A stretch of 37,565 nucleotides of DNA from an uncultured Mycolicibacterium sp. (GTDB lineage Bacteria > Actinomycetota > Actinomycetes > Mycobacteriales > Mycobacteriaceae): positions 1 to 37,565 of the forward strand of contig CAMFLL010000028.1 of assembly GCA_945957405.1 (NCBI GenBank), in the 5' to 3' direction. Of this stretch, positions 26,517 to 35,244 are shown piece by piece. Positions within the stretch are counted from its first letter, which is position 1. Each line of letters begins with the position of its first letter. A program made the translations under genes and the position numbers. The notes beneath the pieces are model-generated. The model was not told where the DNA came from. It did not search any database and was given only the letters and a program-made list of their open reading frames with translations.

Positions 26517-26780
26517 CACTGTCGAAGTCTTCTCACGGCTGTTCAGCGCGTTGAAACCGTAGACGAAACAGCAGAAGGCGGCCAGTGACCACAGCAGGCC
26601 GGAGACCCAGCCGACCTGGCTGGAGTCGCTCATCCAGTAGAGCGCGATAGCCGTGGCCGGATATCCGAGCATCATGAAGAAGCGGGCATCGCCGCGCGCA
26701 CGCCAGTTCCTGTGTCGGCGGATACGTGTGTATGCGACGGCTAGCGCGAGCAGCACCACGAGCACAACTGTTGGAGCCAT
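26382..26780 (-). CDS. Small membrane protein, paralogue of the next gene
   Basis: A 132-residue protein with three hydrophobic helices in residues 1-80. It shares ARFFMMLGYP and FVYGFNALN with ARFYITTGYP and FVYGFQLLN of the neighbour at 26833-27204. No function is known. ATG 26780 has GGAGG 5 nt upstream. The tail of about 48 residues is polar, low in conservation features, and runs antisense through the 3' end of birA. The true C-terminus may have been extended by loss of a stop codon. Confidence 0.68.
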   Translation of the reverse strand: MAPTVVLVVLLALAVAYTRIRRHRNWRARGDARFFMMLGYPATAIALYWMSDSSQVGWVSGLLWSLAAFCCFVYGFNALNSREKTSTVSALTGTQVRDVAGGHGHHIPAGVDAQPAGIVHRDGGADEHAITR

Positions 26781-26832
26781 CGTTACCTCCACGCCGCCAG
26801 GTGCACAGTGCTATGCCCAGGACGGCGGGATC

Positions 26833-27204
26833 TCAAACCTCGTCGTGGTCAGCGGTGACTTTGGACGGCCGGGTCGGGCTGCGTGGCGTCTGAGGCGTCT
26901 GAGAGCGTCCCATCACCGGCCGCGTGGGGCGAGGCAGTGCCGCGTCGGCGCCGTTGAGAAGCTGGAAGCCGTAGACGAACATGACCATGGCCACGAGCGC
27001 CCATGCGCAGCCCAGCGCCCACATCCAGTCCGTCCCGACCGTGGAGCTGACGAGGAAGTACATGGCGAACACCAGCGGGGGATAACCGGTGGTGATGTAG
27101 AAGCGAGCGTCGCGGTTCATTCGCCAGCCCGGCCGACGACGGGTCGTCAGATGCCATCCACTGAGTAGCAGGATCGTCGCGACCCCAGCTACCGTCGAAC
27201 TCAT
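26833..27204 (-). CDS. Small membrane protein, tandem paralogue
   Basis: A 123-residue protein with three predicted helices: an N-terminal one, then YPPLVFAMYFLV, then WALGCAWALVAMVMFVYGF. A polar Pro/Arg-rich tail follows. It is homologous to the product of 26382-26780 and probably arose by tandem duplication. ATG 27204 was chosen because GGGGG lies about 5 nt before it. A start at 27255 would lack this. Function unknown. It reads toward its paralogue and both oppose birA. Confidence 0.68.
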   Translation of the reverse strand: MSSTVAGVATILLLSGWHLTTRRRPGWRMNRDARFYITTGYPPLVFAMYFLVSSTVGTDWMWALGCAWALVAMVMFVYGFQLLNGADAALPRPTRPVMGRSQTPQTPRSPTRPSKVTADHDEV

Positions 27205-27342
27205 CAAAACCCCCGCTCCGCCTTTCTGGCAAACCGTCCCGATCTCACTGTGCACTCAGCCCGCGCCGATGGATAGGTGCCGGAGCAAGTTCTTCGCAAA
27301 CATTTAAGCAGGGTCAGGTTTGCTGACGGTACGGTACCGGTG

Positions 27343-28065
27343 TCACGTCAGGTGCGCGGTGATCTTCTCGGTGACCACGCGTCGTTCCTGTGCCTGCGGA
27401 TCCGGATTGGCCACCTGGACAAGCGAAGCGCCGACACCGAACACCGCGATCAGGGTAGCCACGACGTCTTCCGGGGTGGTCCAGCCTCGTGTCGAGAGCA
27501 CTCGGTCCGAACCGGTAAGGCCCTCGGCAGTAGCAATAATTCGCGCCTCATCGAGCACGTCCTGGGCGGTGCGACCGTCGAGTGCGGCGCCCGGACTGCG
27601 TTCGGGCACGATCTGGTCGCCCTGGACCCGGACCGCCGTGGCGTAGTCGGTGATGCCAACCGGAAGATCGGGGATGCCTTTGCCGAATGCGTCCAGCGAC
27701 AGCACCGCCACTTCTCCCGTTCCCGTGCCCATGCCTACTGCTTCGTCGGCCTCATCGAGGCGCTCGAGCGTGCACAACGCGATGTCAGCCGGGCCCGACA
27801 GCGTGACCTCCGCCCCGATCCACCACACGCCCAGGAACACCGCCGCCGTCTGCCAGTGCGCGGGAAGTAACACCGCGACCTGAGTCCCTGGGCCACCGCC
27901 GAGCTCGTCCCGCACCAGGTTGGCGGTCTTGGCCGCCCAGTTGGCCAGCGTCGCCGTCGAGAGCTCGATCCGTTCACCGGTGGCGTCGTCGTAGTACGTG
28001 ATGCGGGGAGCGGCGGGGTTGTCGCGCATCAGCGGGTCGAGGAGCGCGGCGGTCAGCGTTGGCAC
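27343..28065 (-). CDS. Rv3268-like protein (TIGR03089, adenylate-forming-enzyme-like)
   Basis: A 240-residue protein. The N-terminal region (ITYYDDATGERIELSTATLANWAAKTANLV) resembles the start of AMP-binding acyl/aryl-CoA ligases. It continues with VAVLLPAHWQTAAVFLGVWWIGAE. The protein stops well before the adenylation core motifs, so it cannot be a full ligase. This matches the mycobacterial family represented by Rv3268, whose function is unknown. GTG 28065 is preceded by TAGGGT (minus strand, plus 28072-28077) with a 6-nt gap, a leaderless pattern. In M. tuberculosis it lies next to the LCP gene; here a methyltransferase gene separates them. Confidence 0.85.
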   Translation of the reverse strand: MPTLTAALLDPLMRDNPAAPRITYYDDATGERIELSTATLANWAAKTANLVRDELGGGPGTQVAVLLPAHWQTAAVFLGVWWIGAEVTLSGPADIALCTLERLDEADEAVGMGTGTGEVAVLSLDAFGKGIPDLPVGITDYATAVRVQGDQIVPERSPGAALDGRTAQDVLDEARIIATAEGLTGSDRVLSTRGWTTPEDVVATLIAVFGVGASLVQVANPDPQAQERRVVTEKITAHLT

Positions 28066-28152
28066 CGATCCACCCTATCGGCCCTTCTCTGTTCAATCGA
28101 AAAATTTGCCACCATTGATGCGGCGAAGCAAAAAGCCGTCTACAGTGCAGAC

Positions 28153-28947
28153 ATGATCGATGTCTCTACGCCCGATTCCCGCTTCGGTCGCGAACTTCGT
28201 CGCTGGCGTCACAACTCGGCGCGGATGCTGCCGGGACAGCAGCCCCAGCGGCTGCTGGACGACGCCAGGGAGCATTGGCTCAACTGCTCTGACGTGCAGT
28301 GGAAGGCTGATTCACACTGGCAGTCGGGGCTCGGTGACGATGCGTTCGATGCGGTTGGGCGGCACCATCTGGCGCTGTTCGACACCTTTGCCGAAGCGCT
28401 GGGACTGCCGAAGTGTCCTGAGACGGTCATCGAGTGGGGATGTGGCGGAGGAGCAAATGCTGTTTCATTCGCTCAACGGTGTCAGCGGTTCATCGCCGCC
28501 GATATTTCACCCGAGAGCGTCGACGAGTGCGTCTTTCAGGTCGCGTTGGCCTGCGATGCGAAGACCGAAGGCGTCGTGGTCGATGTCAACCGGCCCGAGG
28601 CGGCATCGGATCCGTTCCTGGGCGCGTGCGACCTGTTTCTGTGCCTCCATGTCATGGGCATGACCGCCCGCCCGATCGAAGCGCTGCGGATCGTGCGGAT
28701 CGCGGAGCGCACCCTCAAGCCCGGTGGGATGGCGATGATCCAGATCAACTACCACACCACCGACAAGGCCACCCGGGGACGGCGCCGCGACTACCGGCGT
28801 GATCCGGCGACCATGACCACCTTCGCCGTCGACGACTTCTGGCGACTGTGCGCGGAACGCGGCCTGACACCACGACTGGTGGAGCTGGAAGGACGCAATG
28901 GCGTCAACGAACGGTCGGCCTACTTCGCGTTGACCAAACCGCGTTAG
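28153..28947 (+). CDS. SAM-dependent methyltransferase, substrate unknown
   Basis: A 264-residue class I methyltransferase. Motif I is VIEWGCGGGANAVSFA, followed by an acidic residue at the next strand end (FIAADISPESVDE). Motif III-like CDLFLCLHVMGM and the post-I segment LKPGGMAMIQINYHT complete the Rossmann core. The N-terminal 85 residues are not assigned. The ATG is preceded by TACAGT (28141-28146) with a 6-nt gap, a leaderless pattern. The stop overlaps the convergent LCP gene by 3-4 nt. I do not recall a counterpart at this place in M. tuberculosis. A sugar or lipid envelope substrate is possible from context only. Confidence 0.82.
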   Translation: MIDVSTPDSRFGRELRRWRHNSARMLPGQQPQRLLDDAREHWLNCSDVQWKADSHWQSGLGDDAFDAVGRHHLALFDTFAEALGLPKCPETVIEWGCGGGANAVSFAQRCQRFIAADISPESVDECVFQVALACDAKTEGVVVDVNRPEAASDPFLGACDLFLCLHVMGMTARPIEALRIVRIAERTLKPGGMAMIQINYHTTDKATRGRRRDYRRDPATMTTFAVDDFWRLCAERGLTPRLVELEGRNGVNERSAYFALTKPR

Positions 28948-30431
28948 TTGACGCACTTGGGGTCGTCGGACCCCGCGGTGATGATGGGTGAGGGAGGCGG
29001 GGATGCATCCCCGGAGCCGGCTGCGGCGGTGTCGGCGGCAGCGGGATCCGCGGTGTCGCCGCCGTAATCCGGTGACCCCTCCAGGCCCGATCCCGGCCCC
29101 ACGTAGTCGCCGGCCAACACCACCCGCACGGTGCCCTCCGGCACCGCCGGATCGGCGACGATCGGGAGCCCGCCGAGATCCTTGGACACGGCCTGGGCGC
29201 CGAGATCGTCTTCCTTGGCGGCGCGTACCTGGCTGTCCGACACCCGCTCGGACTCGTTGTTGCCCACCTGGCCGCCGATGAACCCCTTGCCGGACAGCAC
29301 ATCTGAGACCGCAGCGGCCAGTCCGTTGACGTCCGAGTCGTTCAGCACGTCGACCGTGGTCTTGTCCGGCGAGTAGGAGATCTCCTCGGTCTTACCCTCG
29401 GCCTGATCGTGCAGCAGGCTCTCGACCCATTGCTTGACACTGTCGGGATCGATGCGCACGACGCTCTGCATGCCGTCGTCGCTCCACCCCGATTCGTCGA
29501 GCACCGGGATGGTGGCGAATGCCACGTTGCCCGCCGCCAGCTTCTGCAACTGGTCGATGAAACTCATGATGTCCCAGCCGTCGGAAAGCACCACCGAACG
29601 CTGGACCGCGTCCTGCAACCGGCCGAGCGTGGCCGGGCTCGACAGTGTCTTACCCGAGATGACCTGGTGGGCAAGTGAAGCCATCACGACCTGCTGCCGA
29701 ACCACCCGGTCGAGATCTCCACGGGGCAGGTCGTGGCGCTGGCGCACGAAGCTCAGCGCCTGCGGTCCCGCCAGTTTCTGCCAGCCGGCAGGGAAGTCCG
29801 CGCCCGAAAGGGGTTCGTAGACAGCATCTTTGAGGCACACATCGACGCCACCGAGCGCGTCGGTGATCAGGGCGAAGCCCAGCAGTCCGATCTCGGCGTA
29901 ATGGTCGACCGTGACACCGGTGAGGTCGGCGACGGTCTTGATCAACGCCTCACGTCCGGCCTCCGCGCCGCGCCGCTCACCTTCGACGGGGTCCATGCCC
30001 TCGTTTTCGATGAGCTCCTTCATGGTGGCCAGCTTGGCGTCACCGTAGACGCCGTTGATCTTCATCTTGCCGCCGCCGGGCACTGCCACGTAGGTGTCAC
30101 GCGGGATCGAGATGGCAGTCGCGGACTGCCCGTTGTTGGGGATGCGCACCAAGATGATGGTGTCGGTGTTGGTGGACACGTCGTCGCCGACCCGTAATGT
30201 GGCCAGCTCCTCGGGGGACAGCGGATTGCCGTGCGCGTCGGTGCGGCTGTCGACGCCGACCAGCAGGATGTCGATCGCGCCGTCCTTGGCGTCGCCGCCA
30301 CCGAGGGCTGCCGTACTGATGTGATTGATGCCGTCTTCGAACGAACGGATGGTGCTCCAGGCCACGCCGGTACCCGCCACGATCGCCACAGCGATCAGGG
30401 TGGTGATGACGCGAAGAACCCGGGCTGGCAC
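28944..30431 (-). CDS. lcp1: LytR-CpsA-Psr cell-wall ligase with LytR_C domain (Rv3267-like)
   Basis: A 495-residue protein with one N-terminal helix (about residues 7-26). The outer LCP domain (about 50-250) has VSTNTDTIILVRI, AISIPRDTYV, KINGVYGDA and FVRQRHDLPRGDLDRVVRQQ, the Arg/Asp-rich polyprenyl-diphosphate site. A LytR_C domain (about 355-450) follows, then an acidic Pro/Ala tail. The M. tuberculosis orthologue Rv3267 (Lcp1) is reported to join arabinogalactan to peptidoglycan. Its place beside rmlD and wbbL, which build the linker, fits this. It could also anchor the exopolysaccharide. GTG 30431 has TAGCCT (minus, plus 30438-30443) 6 nt before it, a leaderless pattern. Confidence 0.92.
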   Translation of the reverse strand: MPARVLRVITTLIAVAIVAGTGVAWSTIRSFEDGINHISTAALGGGDAKDGAIDILLVGVDSRTDAHGNPLSPEELATLRVGDDVSTNTDTIILVRIPNNGQSATAISIPRDTYVAVPGGGKMKINGVYGDAKLATMKELIENEGMDPVEGERRGAEAGREALIKTVADLTGVTVDHYAEIGLLGFALITDALGGVDVCLKDAVYEPLSGADFPAGWQKLAGPQALSFVRQRHDLPRGDLDRVVRQQVVMASLAHQVISGKTLSSPATLGRLQDAVQRSVVLSDGWDIMSFIDQLQKLAAGNVAFATIPVLDESGWSDDGMQSVVRIDPDSVKQWVESLLHDQAEGKTEEISYSPDKTTVDVLNDSDVNGLAAAVSDVLSGKGFIGGQVGNNESERVSDSQVRAAKEDDLGAQAVSKDLGGLPIVADPAVPEGTVRVVLAGDYVGPGSGLEGSPDYGGDTADPAAADTAAAGSGDASPPPSPIITAGSDDPKCVN

Positions 30432-30498
30432 CTGCCCAGGCTACTTGCGAAAGCTCCCGTATCCGGGTAGCCGACGTCGGCGTGCCAGACTCGACGGC

Positions 30499-31368
30499 AT
30501 GTCGGACACCATCGTCATCACGGGCGCCGGGGGGCAGGTCGGCAGGTTTCTGGCCGGCGAAGCGACCCGGCAGGGCCGGCAGGTCGTCGCGCTGACCTCG
30601 GCAGACTGGAATATTGCCGACCCGGTGGCCGGTCAGCGGTTTGCAACCGACGAACGCCTGGCCGGCGCGGTGGTGGTCAACTGCGCCGCCTACACCAATG
30701 TCGACGCCTGCGAGACCGACGAGGCGGGTGCCTATGCCGTCAACGCCACCGGCGCCGCCAACGTCGCGGCGGCCTGTGAACGTGCCGGTGCCCGACTCAT
30801 CCACATCTCCACCGACTACGTGTTCTCGGGCATCTTCGACGGCGCGCCGCGGCCCTATGAGCCCAGCGACGAGACCGGGCCGCTCGGTGTGTACGGCGAG
30901 AGCAAGCTGGCCGGCGAGGAAGCGGTGCTGTCGACGCTGCCCGGTGCCACCGTGGTGCGGACCGCGTGGGTGTACACCGGGGGCTCCGGCAACGACTTCA
31001 CCGCCCTGATGGCCCGTAAGGCGCGTGCGGGTGAGTCGGTCAACGTCGTGGACGACCAGATCGGGTCGCCGACGTTCACCGGTGACCTGGTGACGGCGCT
31101 GCTGCACATCGCCGACCACGGCGTCACCGCCCCCGTCGTGCACGCTGCCAACGACGGCCCCGCCAGCCGGTTCGAGCAGGCCCGCGCCGCCTTTGCTGCC
31201 GTCGGCGCCGACCCGGACCTGGTGCACCCGGTGAGCACCGCAGAATATCCCCGGCCCGCCCGGCGGCCCGGTTGGTCGGCCCTGGGCGGTGCGCAGTCGG
31301 CAGCTGCCGGACTGCCACCGCTGCGGCCCTGGCAGGAGGCTCTCGATCAGGCAGTCGCGGGCTCCTGA
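30499..31368 (+). CDS. rmlD: dTDP-4-dehydrorhamnose reductase
   Basis: A 289-residue short-chain reductase that makes dTDP-L-rhamnose, the donor for WbbL. It has the Rossmann motif ITGAGGQVGRFLAGEA, the NCAAYTNVDACE segment, STDYVFSG, and the active pair in VYGESKLAGEE (YxxxK). RTAWVYTGGSGNDF and DDQIGSPTFTGDL follow, as in RmlD. ATG 30499 was chosen because it begins the conserved fold; the longer frame from 30325 runs antisense to the LCP gene. It is divergent from the LCP gene with a 67-bp gap, and heads rmlD-wbbL-manB. Confidence 0.94.
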   Translation: MSDTIVITGAGGQVGRFLAGEATRQGRQVVALTSADWNIADPVAGQRFATDERLAGAVVVNCAAYTNVDACETDEAGAYAVNATGAANVAAACERAGARLIHISTDYVFSGIFDGAPRPYEPSDETGPLGVYGESKLAGEEAVLSTLPGATVVRTAWVYTGGSGNDFTALMARKARAGESVNVVDDQIGSPTFTGDLVTALLHIADHGVTAPVVHAANDGPASRFEQARAAFAAVGADPDLVHPVSTAEYPRPARRPGWSALGGAQSAAAGLPPLRPWQEALDQAVAGS

Positions 31369-31393
31369 AACGTCTGCCGTTAACCTCTAGCCC

Positions 31394-32290
31394 GTGACTG
31401 ACGAACTGCCCGTGGTGACGGTGACCTATTCACCGGGGCGCCATCTCGAGCGGTTCATGTCGTCGTTGACCGTTGCGACCGACCGGCCCGTCACGGTTGT
31501 CATCGCCGACAACGGCTCGACCGACGGTTCCCCGGAGGCGGCGGCCGAGCGGTACACGAATTCACGGTTGCTGCACACCGGCGCGAATCTGGGATACGGC
31601 GGCGCGGTCAACCGGGCGGTGGCCGAGGTGGACCGGGCCGGCGGGTCGAGCTCGGAGTTCCTGGTGATCGCCAACCCCGATGTGGTGTGGGCACCCGGCA
31701 GCATCGACGCGTTGATCGAGGTCGCAGGACGGTGGCCGCGCGCCGCGGCGGTCGGCCCGCTGATCCGTGACCCCGACGGTTCGATCTACCCGTCGGCTCG
31801 GCATCTGCCGAGCATCATCCGTGGCGGGATGCATGCCGTCGTCGGCCCCTTCTGGAAGAACAACCCGTGGACCCGGGCCTACCGCCAGGAACGCCAACCC
31901 CCTGACGAACGCGTCGTCGGGTGGCTCTCGGGGTCCTGCCTGCTGGTGCGTCGCAAAGCTTTCGACGCGGTCGGGGGATTCGACGAGCGGTACTTCATGT
32001 ACATGGAGGATGTCGACCTGGGGGACCGGTTCGCCAAGGCGGGGTGGGTCAACGTCTACGCGCCGTCGGCGGAGATTCTGCACGACAAAGGGCACGCCAC
32101 CGGCCGCGATCCGGCCCGTAACCTGGCCGCTCACCACGACAGCACCTGGACCTACCTTTCCGATCGCTACACAGGTTGGTATCGGGCTCCTCTGAGATGG
32201 GCCGTACGCGCGGCGCTCGCCGTACGATCGGGCCTAGTCGTCAGCAAATCGCGGCGAGAGAGGAGAAGGGGGGGCGATGAGCGAGTTTGA
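31394..32290 (+). CDS. wbbL: Rhamnosyltransferase of the arabinogalactan linker
   Basis: A 298-residue GT2 (GT-A fold) enzyme that adds rhamnose to decaprenyl-PP-GlcNAc. Motifs are PVVTVTYSPGRHLERFM, VVIADNGSTDGSPEAA, LVIANPDVVWAPGS (DXD equivalent) and GWLSGSCLLVRRKAFDAVGG, then DERYFMYMEDVDLGDR with the catalytic acidic cluster. GTG 31394 has TAACCT (31381-31386) with a 7-nt gap, so it may have its own leaderless transcript in addition to reading from rmlD. The last 14 nt overlap manB. Confidence 0.94.
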   Translation: MTDELPVVTVTYSPGRHLERFMSSLTVATDRPVTVVIADNGSTDGSPEAAAERYTNSRLLHTGANLGYGGAVNRAVAEVDRAGGSSSEFLVIANPDVVWAPGSIDALIEVAGRWPRAAAVGPLIRDPDGSIYPSARHLPSIIRGGMHAVVGPFWKNNPWTRAYRQERQPPDERVVGWLSGSCLLVRRKAFDAVGGFDERYFMYMEDVDLGDRFAKAGWVNVYAPSAEILHDKGHATGRDPARNLAAHHDSTWTYLSDRYTGWYRAPLRWAVRAALAVRSGLVVSKSRRERRRGGDERV

Positions 32291-33362
32291 TCCCAAGAAG
32301 GTCGACGCTGTCGTACTGGTCGGAGGCAAGGGCACCCGGTTGCGCCCGCTGACGCTGTCGATGCCCAAACCCATGCTCCCCACCGCGGGAGTGCCGTTTC
32401 TGCACCATCTGCTGTCCAGAATCGCCGCCGCGGGTATCGAACACGTCGTGCTCGGCACGTCCTACAAGGCCGCGGTGTTCGAGGACGAATTCGGCGACGG
32501 GTCGAAGCTGGGTCTGCAGATCGAATACGTCTTCGAGGAGGAGCCGCTGGGCACTGGCGGTGGCATCGCCAACGTGTCCTCGAAGCTGCGTCACGACACC
32601 ACCATGGTGTTCAACGGCGATGTGCTCTCCGGCGCCGACCTCAGCGAGCAACTCGCCTTCCACCACGGTCACGATGCCGGGCTGACACTGCACCTGGTGC
32701 GTGTCGCCGATCCGCGGGCATTCGGCTCGGTGCCCACCGACGCCTCGGGGCGTGTGACCGCGTTCCTGGAGAAGACCGAGGATCCGCCCACCGACCAGAT
32801 CAACGCAGGCTGCTACGTGTTCGACCGCGAGATCATCGAGCGGATTCCGCGCGGGCGTCCGGTGTCGGTCGAACGTGAGGTGTTCCCCGCGCTGCTGTCC
32901 GACGGGGTCAAGGTCTGCGGCTACGTCGACGCGAGCTACTGGCGTGACATGGGCACACCTGAGGATTTCGTGCGTGGCTCGGCCGACCTGGTCCGGGGGA
33001 TCGCGCCGTCGCCCGCACTTGGTGGCCGCCGCGGAGAGCACCTGGTGCACGACGGCGCCTCGGTGGCGCCGGGCGCCCTGCTCATCGGCGGGACGGTCGT
33101 GGGTCGCGGTGCCGAGATCGGTCCCGGCGCCCGTTTGGACGGTGCGGTGATCTTCGACGGTGCCCGCGTCGAGGCCGGCTGTGTGATCGAGCGTTCCATC
33201 GTCGGTTCCGGCGCCCGCATCGGGCCAAGGGCGCTCATCCGCGACGGCGTGATCGGCGACGGCGCGGACATCGGCGCGCGCTGCGAGTTGCTACGCGGTG
33301 CCCGGGTCTGGCCTGGCGTACTGCTGCCGGATTGCGGTATCCGCTACTCCAGCGACATCTGA
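32277..33362 (+). CDS. manB: GDP-mannose pyrophosphorylase (mannose-1-phosphate guanylyltransferase)
   Basis: A 361-residue nucleotidyltransferase with a left-handed beta-helix C-terminus. The N-terminal motif VVLVGGKGTRLRPLTLSMPK binds GTP; FNGDVLSGADL supplies a metal-binding Asp; and FLEKTEDPPTDQINAGCYVF is the substrate segment. Hexapeptide-like repeats fill about residues 250-350 (GAEIGPGARLDGAVIFDGAR). It makes GDP-mannose for mannolipids and glycans. M. tuberculosis naming is mixed (manB or manC for Rv3264c). The ATG has a GAGAGGAGAAGGGG site within the end of wbbL. The last 19 nt overlap the NUDIX gene. Confidence 0.93.
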   Translation: MSEFDPKKVDAVVLVGGKGTRLRPLTLSMPKPMLPTAGVPFLHHLLSRIAAAGIEHVVLGTSYKAAVFEDEFGDGSKLGLQIEYVFEEEPLGTGGGIANVSSKLRHDTTMVFNGDVLSGADLSEQLAFHHGHDAGLTLHLVRVADPRAFGSVPTDASGRVTAFLEKTEDPPTDQINAGCYVFDREIIERIPRGRPVSVEREVFPALLSDGVKVCGYVDASYWRDMGTPEDFVRGSADLVRGIAPSPALGGRRGEHLVHDGASVAPGALLIGGTVVGRGAEIGPGARLDGAVIFDGARVEAGCVIERSIVGSGARIGPRALIRDGVIGDGADIGARCELLRGARVWPGVLLPDCGIRYSSDI

Positions 33363-33895
33363 CGGGTCTGCGCCACCTGCACCAGATGCGTCAGGGCGTG
33401 ATCGCTGCCCGACGGCAGTGCCCCGACCGGCCACCAGCGCAGATCGAGGGACTCGTCGCTGACGGTGATCGCCGCGTCGGGCGGCGCATGCGCGATGAAC
33501 TGCAGATCGAGGTGCCGGGTCGGCACGCCCAGCGAGCACGTCACCGGATGCACGTGAATGGCGGCCAGCGTCGGGTCGACGTCCAACCCGGCGATACCTG
33601 ATTCCTCGGCGCCCTCGCGCAGCGCAGCGGCGACGATGTCGGGATCGGCGGCTTCGCAGTGTCCGCCGAGCTGTACCCACCGGCCCAGCCGCGGGTGCAG
33701 GGTCAGCAGTACCTTGGCGCCGGCAGCGTCGAGCACCGCGACCGAGGCCGTGATGTGCCCGGGCGTGCAGGCGCGTTCACAGGCGTCGGGGCGGGCCAGG
33801 ACGAACGCCAGGACGGCGTGGCGCAACGCGTCCTGATCGGCGTTCGGCGGTTCCCACCCGGACAGGGTCGCGATCACCGAGTCGCGAAAGTTCAT
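33344..33895 (-). CDS. NUDIX hydrolase-family protein
   Basis: A 183-residue protein with the NUDIX box in [24 protein letters not shown], read in parts. The REGAEESG half is intact, while the upstream Glu of the Gx5E part is not in its usual place (Asp nearby), so the box is atypical. The fold flanks ([30 protein letters not shown]) fit. It should hydrolyse a nucleoside-diphosphate-linked compound, substrate unknown. Its ATG overlaps the fbiB stop by 4 nt (33892-33895), suggesting coupling with F420 genes. Its end overlaps manB on the other strand. Confidence 0.86.
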   Translation of the reverse strand: MNFRDSVIATLSGWEPPNADQDALRHAVLAFVLARPDACERACTPGHITASVAVLDAAGAKVLLTLHPRLGRWVQLGGHCEAADPDIVAAALREGAEESGIAGLDVDPTLAAIHVHPVTCSLGVPTRHLDLQFIAHAPPDAAITVSDESLDLRWWPVGALPSGSDHALTHLVQVAQTRQMSLE

Positions 33896-35244
33896 CGCCG
33901 GACCAGGAACCCGTCGACTGCGGCCGGTGACCGGGGCTGCGCGGGCCCGTCGTCGGCGTAGCCGATCGCGATGGCGCCCAAGGGTTCCCAGTCGGCGGGC
34001 AGATCGAGTTCGGTGCGAACCAGATCCGGGGTGAAGATCGTCGAACCGATCCAGCAGCTGCCGACACCCCGGACCGCCAACGCCACCAGCAGTCCCTGTA
34101 CCGCCGCCCCGACCGCGACGGTGAACATGGTGTGCTCGGCATGCGTCCTGGCCTCATCGGGGTAGCTGTGCGCGCCGTCGGGCACCATGAACGGGATCAC
34201 GACTTCCGGGGCGTCGTAGAGGATCTGGCCGCGGGACACGCGACGCTGTACCGCGTCGGCCGGCCTACCGTCACCGGCGAGATCGGTGCGCCAGCGATCC
34301 TTCATCGCGTCGAGCAGGCTGGTGCGCCGGGCGGCGTCGCGCAGCCAGACGAATCGCACCGGATGGGTGTGATGCGGCGCGGGTGCGGTGAGTGCCTCGG
34401 CGACAGCGGCTTCCACCAGATCGGGGTCGACGGGTTCGGCAGCGAAGCGACGTACCGACCGTCGCACGAGTTGGGCTTGCCGACGGCCCAGTTCGATCGC
34501 CTCCGCGGTGCCCAGCCAGAACAGGTCGTCCTCGCCGCCGCGCACCAGGTTGCGTCCGGTGGAGCCGTCGTCGGCAAGAGCCAGGCCGCGCACCACGGCA
34601 ACCGGGATGGCGGTGAGCTTCCCCTTGACCAGGTCGGCCGCGCCCGCCACCTCGTCCGCCACGGCGATCTCGGTGACCAGCAGCTCATTACCGTGCGTGT
34701 CGATCGATCCGGCGTAGCCGTGCAGCACCGGCAGACCCGACGAGCCGATCGCGACGTCGGTCTGACCGTTGCGCCACGCGCGGCCCATGGTGTCGGTGAT
34801 GACGACGGCGACGGTCACCCCCAGCCGCCGGGCCAGGCCGGCACGCAGTGCCTGGGCGCTGGCGTCGGGGTCCACGGGCAGCAGCGCCAGTTCCGATGAG
34901 CCGATGTTGGACCCGTCCACGCCTGCCGCCGCCTGCACCAGCCCGTAGGCGTTCTCGGTGATGAGCGTGCGGCCCTTGCGCGCCAGTACGCGGACGGCCT
35001 CGTCGTCGATCAATTTGCGCCGCAGCGCATCTCGTGCGTCGGGGTCGGTGGGGGCCGGCACGATCCGGCCCTCGCACTTGGACACCACCTTGCTCGTGAC
35101 GACGACGACGTCGTTGTCGCGCAGCCACGGCGCCGCCGAGGCGATGGCCTCCGTGAGGTCGTCCCCCGGCCGGAAGTCGGGAAGCCCGGGCACGGGAAGG
35201 ATCTCGACCGGTCCGGCCGCGCCGTGCTCGGGTTCGGTCACCAT
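33892..35244 (-). CDS. fbiB: F420-0 gamma-glutamyl ligase / dehydro-F420-0 reductase
   Basis: A 450-residue two-domain protein. Residues 1-245 are the CofE-like ligase ([52 protein letters not shown]), which adds glutamates to F420-0. Residues about 255-450 are an FMN-dependent nitroreductase fold ([40 protein letters not shown]). In mycobacteria this domain reduces dehydro-F420-0. It starts with ATG inside the end of fbiA (7-nt overlap) and ends overlapping the NUDIX gene, forming the run fbiA-fbiB-NUDIX. Confidence 0.95.
   Translation of the reverse strand: MVTEPEHGAAGPVEILPVPGLPDFRPGDDLTEAIASAAPWLRDNDVVVVTSKVVSKCEGRIVPAPTDPDARDALRRKLIDDEAVRVLARKGRTLITENAYGLVQAAAGVDGSNIGSSELALLPVDPDASAQALRAGLARRLGVTVAVVITDTMGRAWRNGQTDVAIGSSGLPVLHGYAGSIDTHGNELLVTEIAVADEVAGAADLVKGKLTAIPVAVVRGLALADDGSTGRNLVRGGEDDLFWLGTAEAIELGRRQAQLVRRSVRRFAAEPVDPDLVEAAVAEALTAPAPHHTHPVRFVWLRDAARRTSLLDAMKDRWRTDLAGDGRPADAVQRRVSRGQILYDAPEVVIPFMVPDGAHSYPDEARTHAEHTMFTVAVGAAVQGLLVALAVRGVGSCWIGSTIFTPDLVRTELDLPADWEPLGAIAIGYADDGPAQPRSPAAVDGFLVRR

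Noticed and set aside
26653..27168. 171-codon plus-strand frame over the small membrane genes
   Set aside because: Low-complexity mirror of two minus-strand genes that have good ribosome sites and mutual homology.
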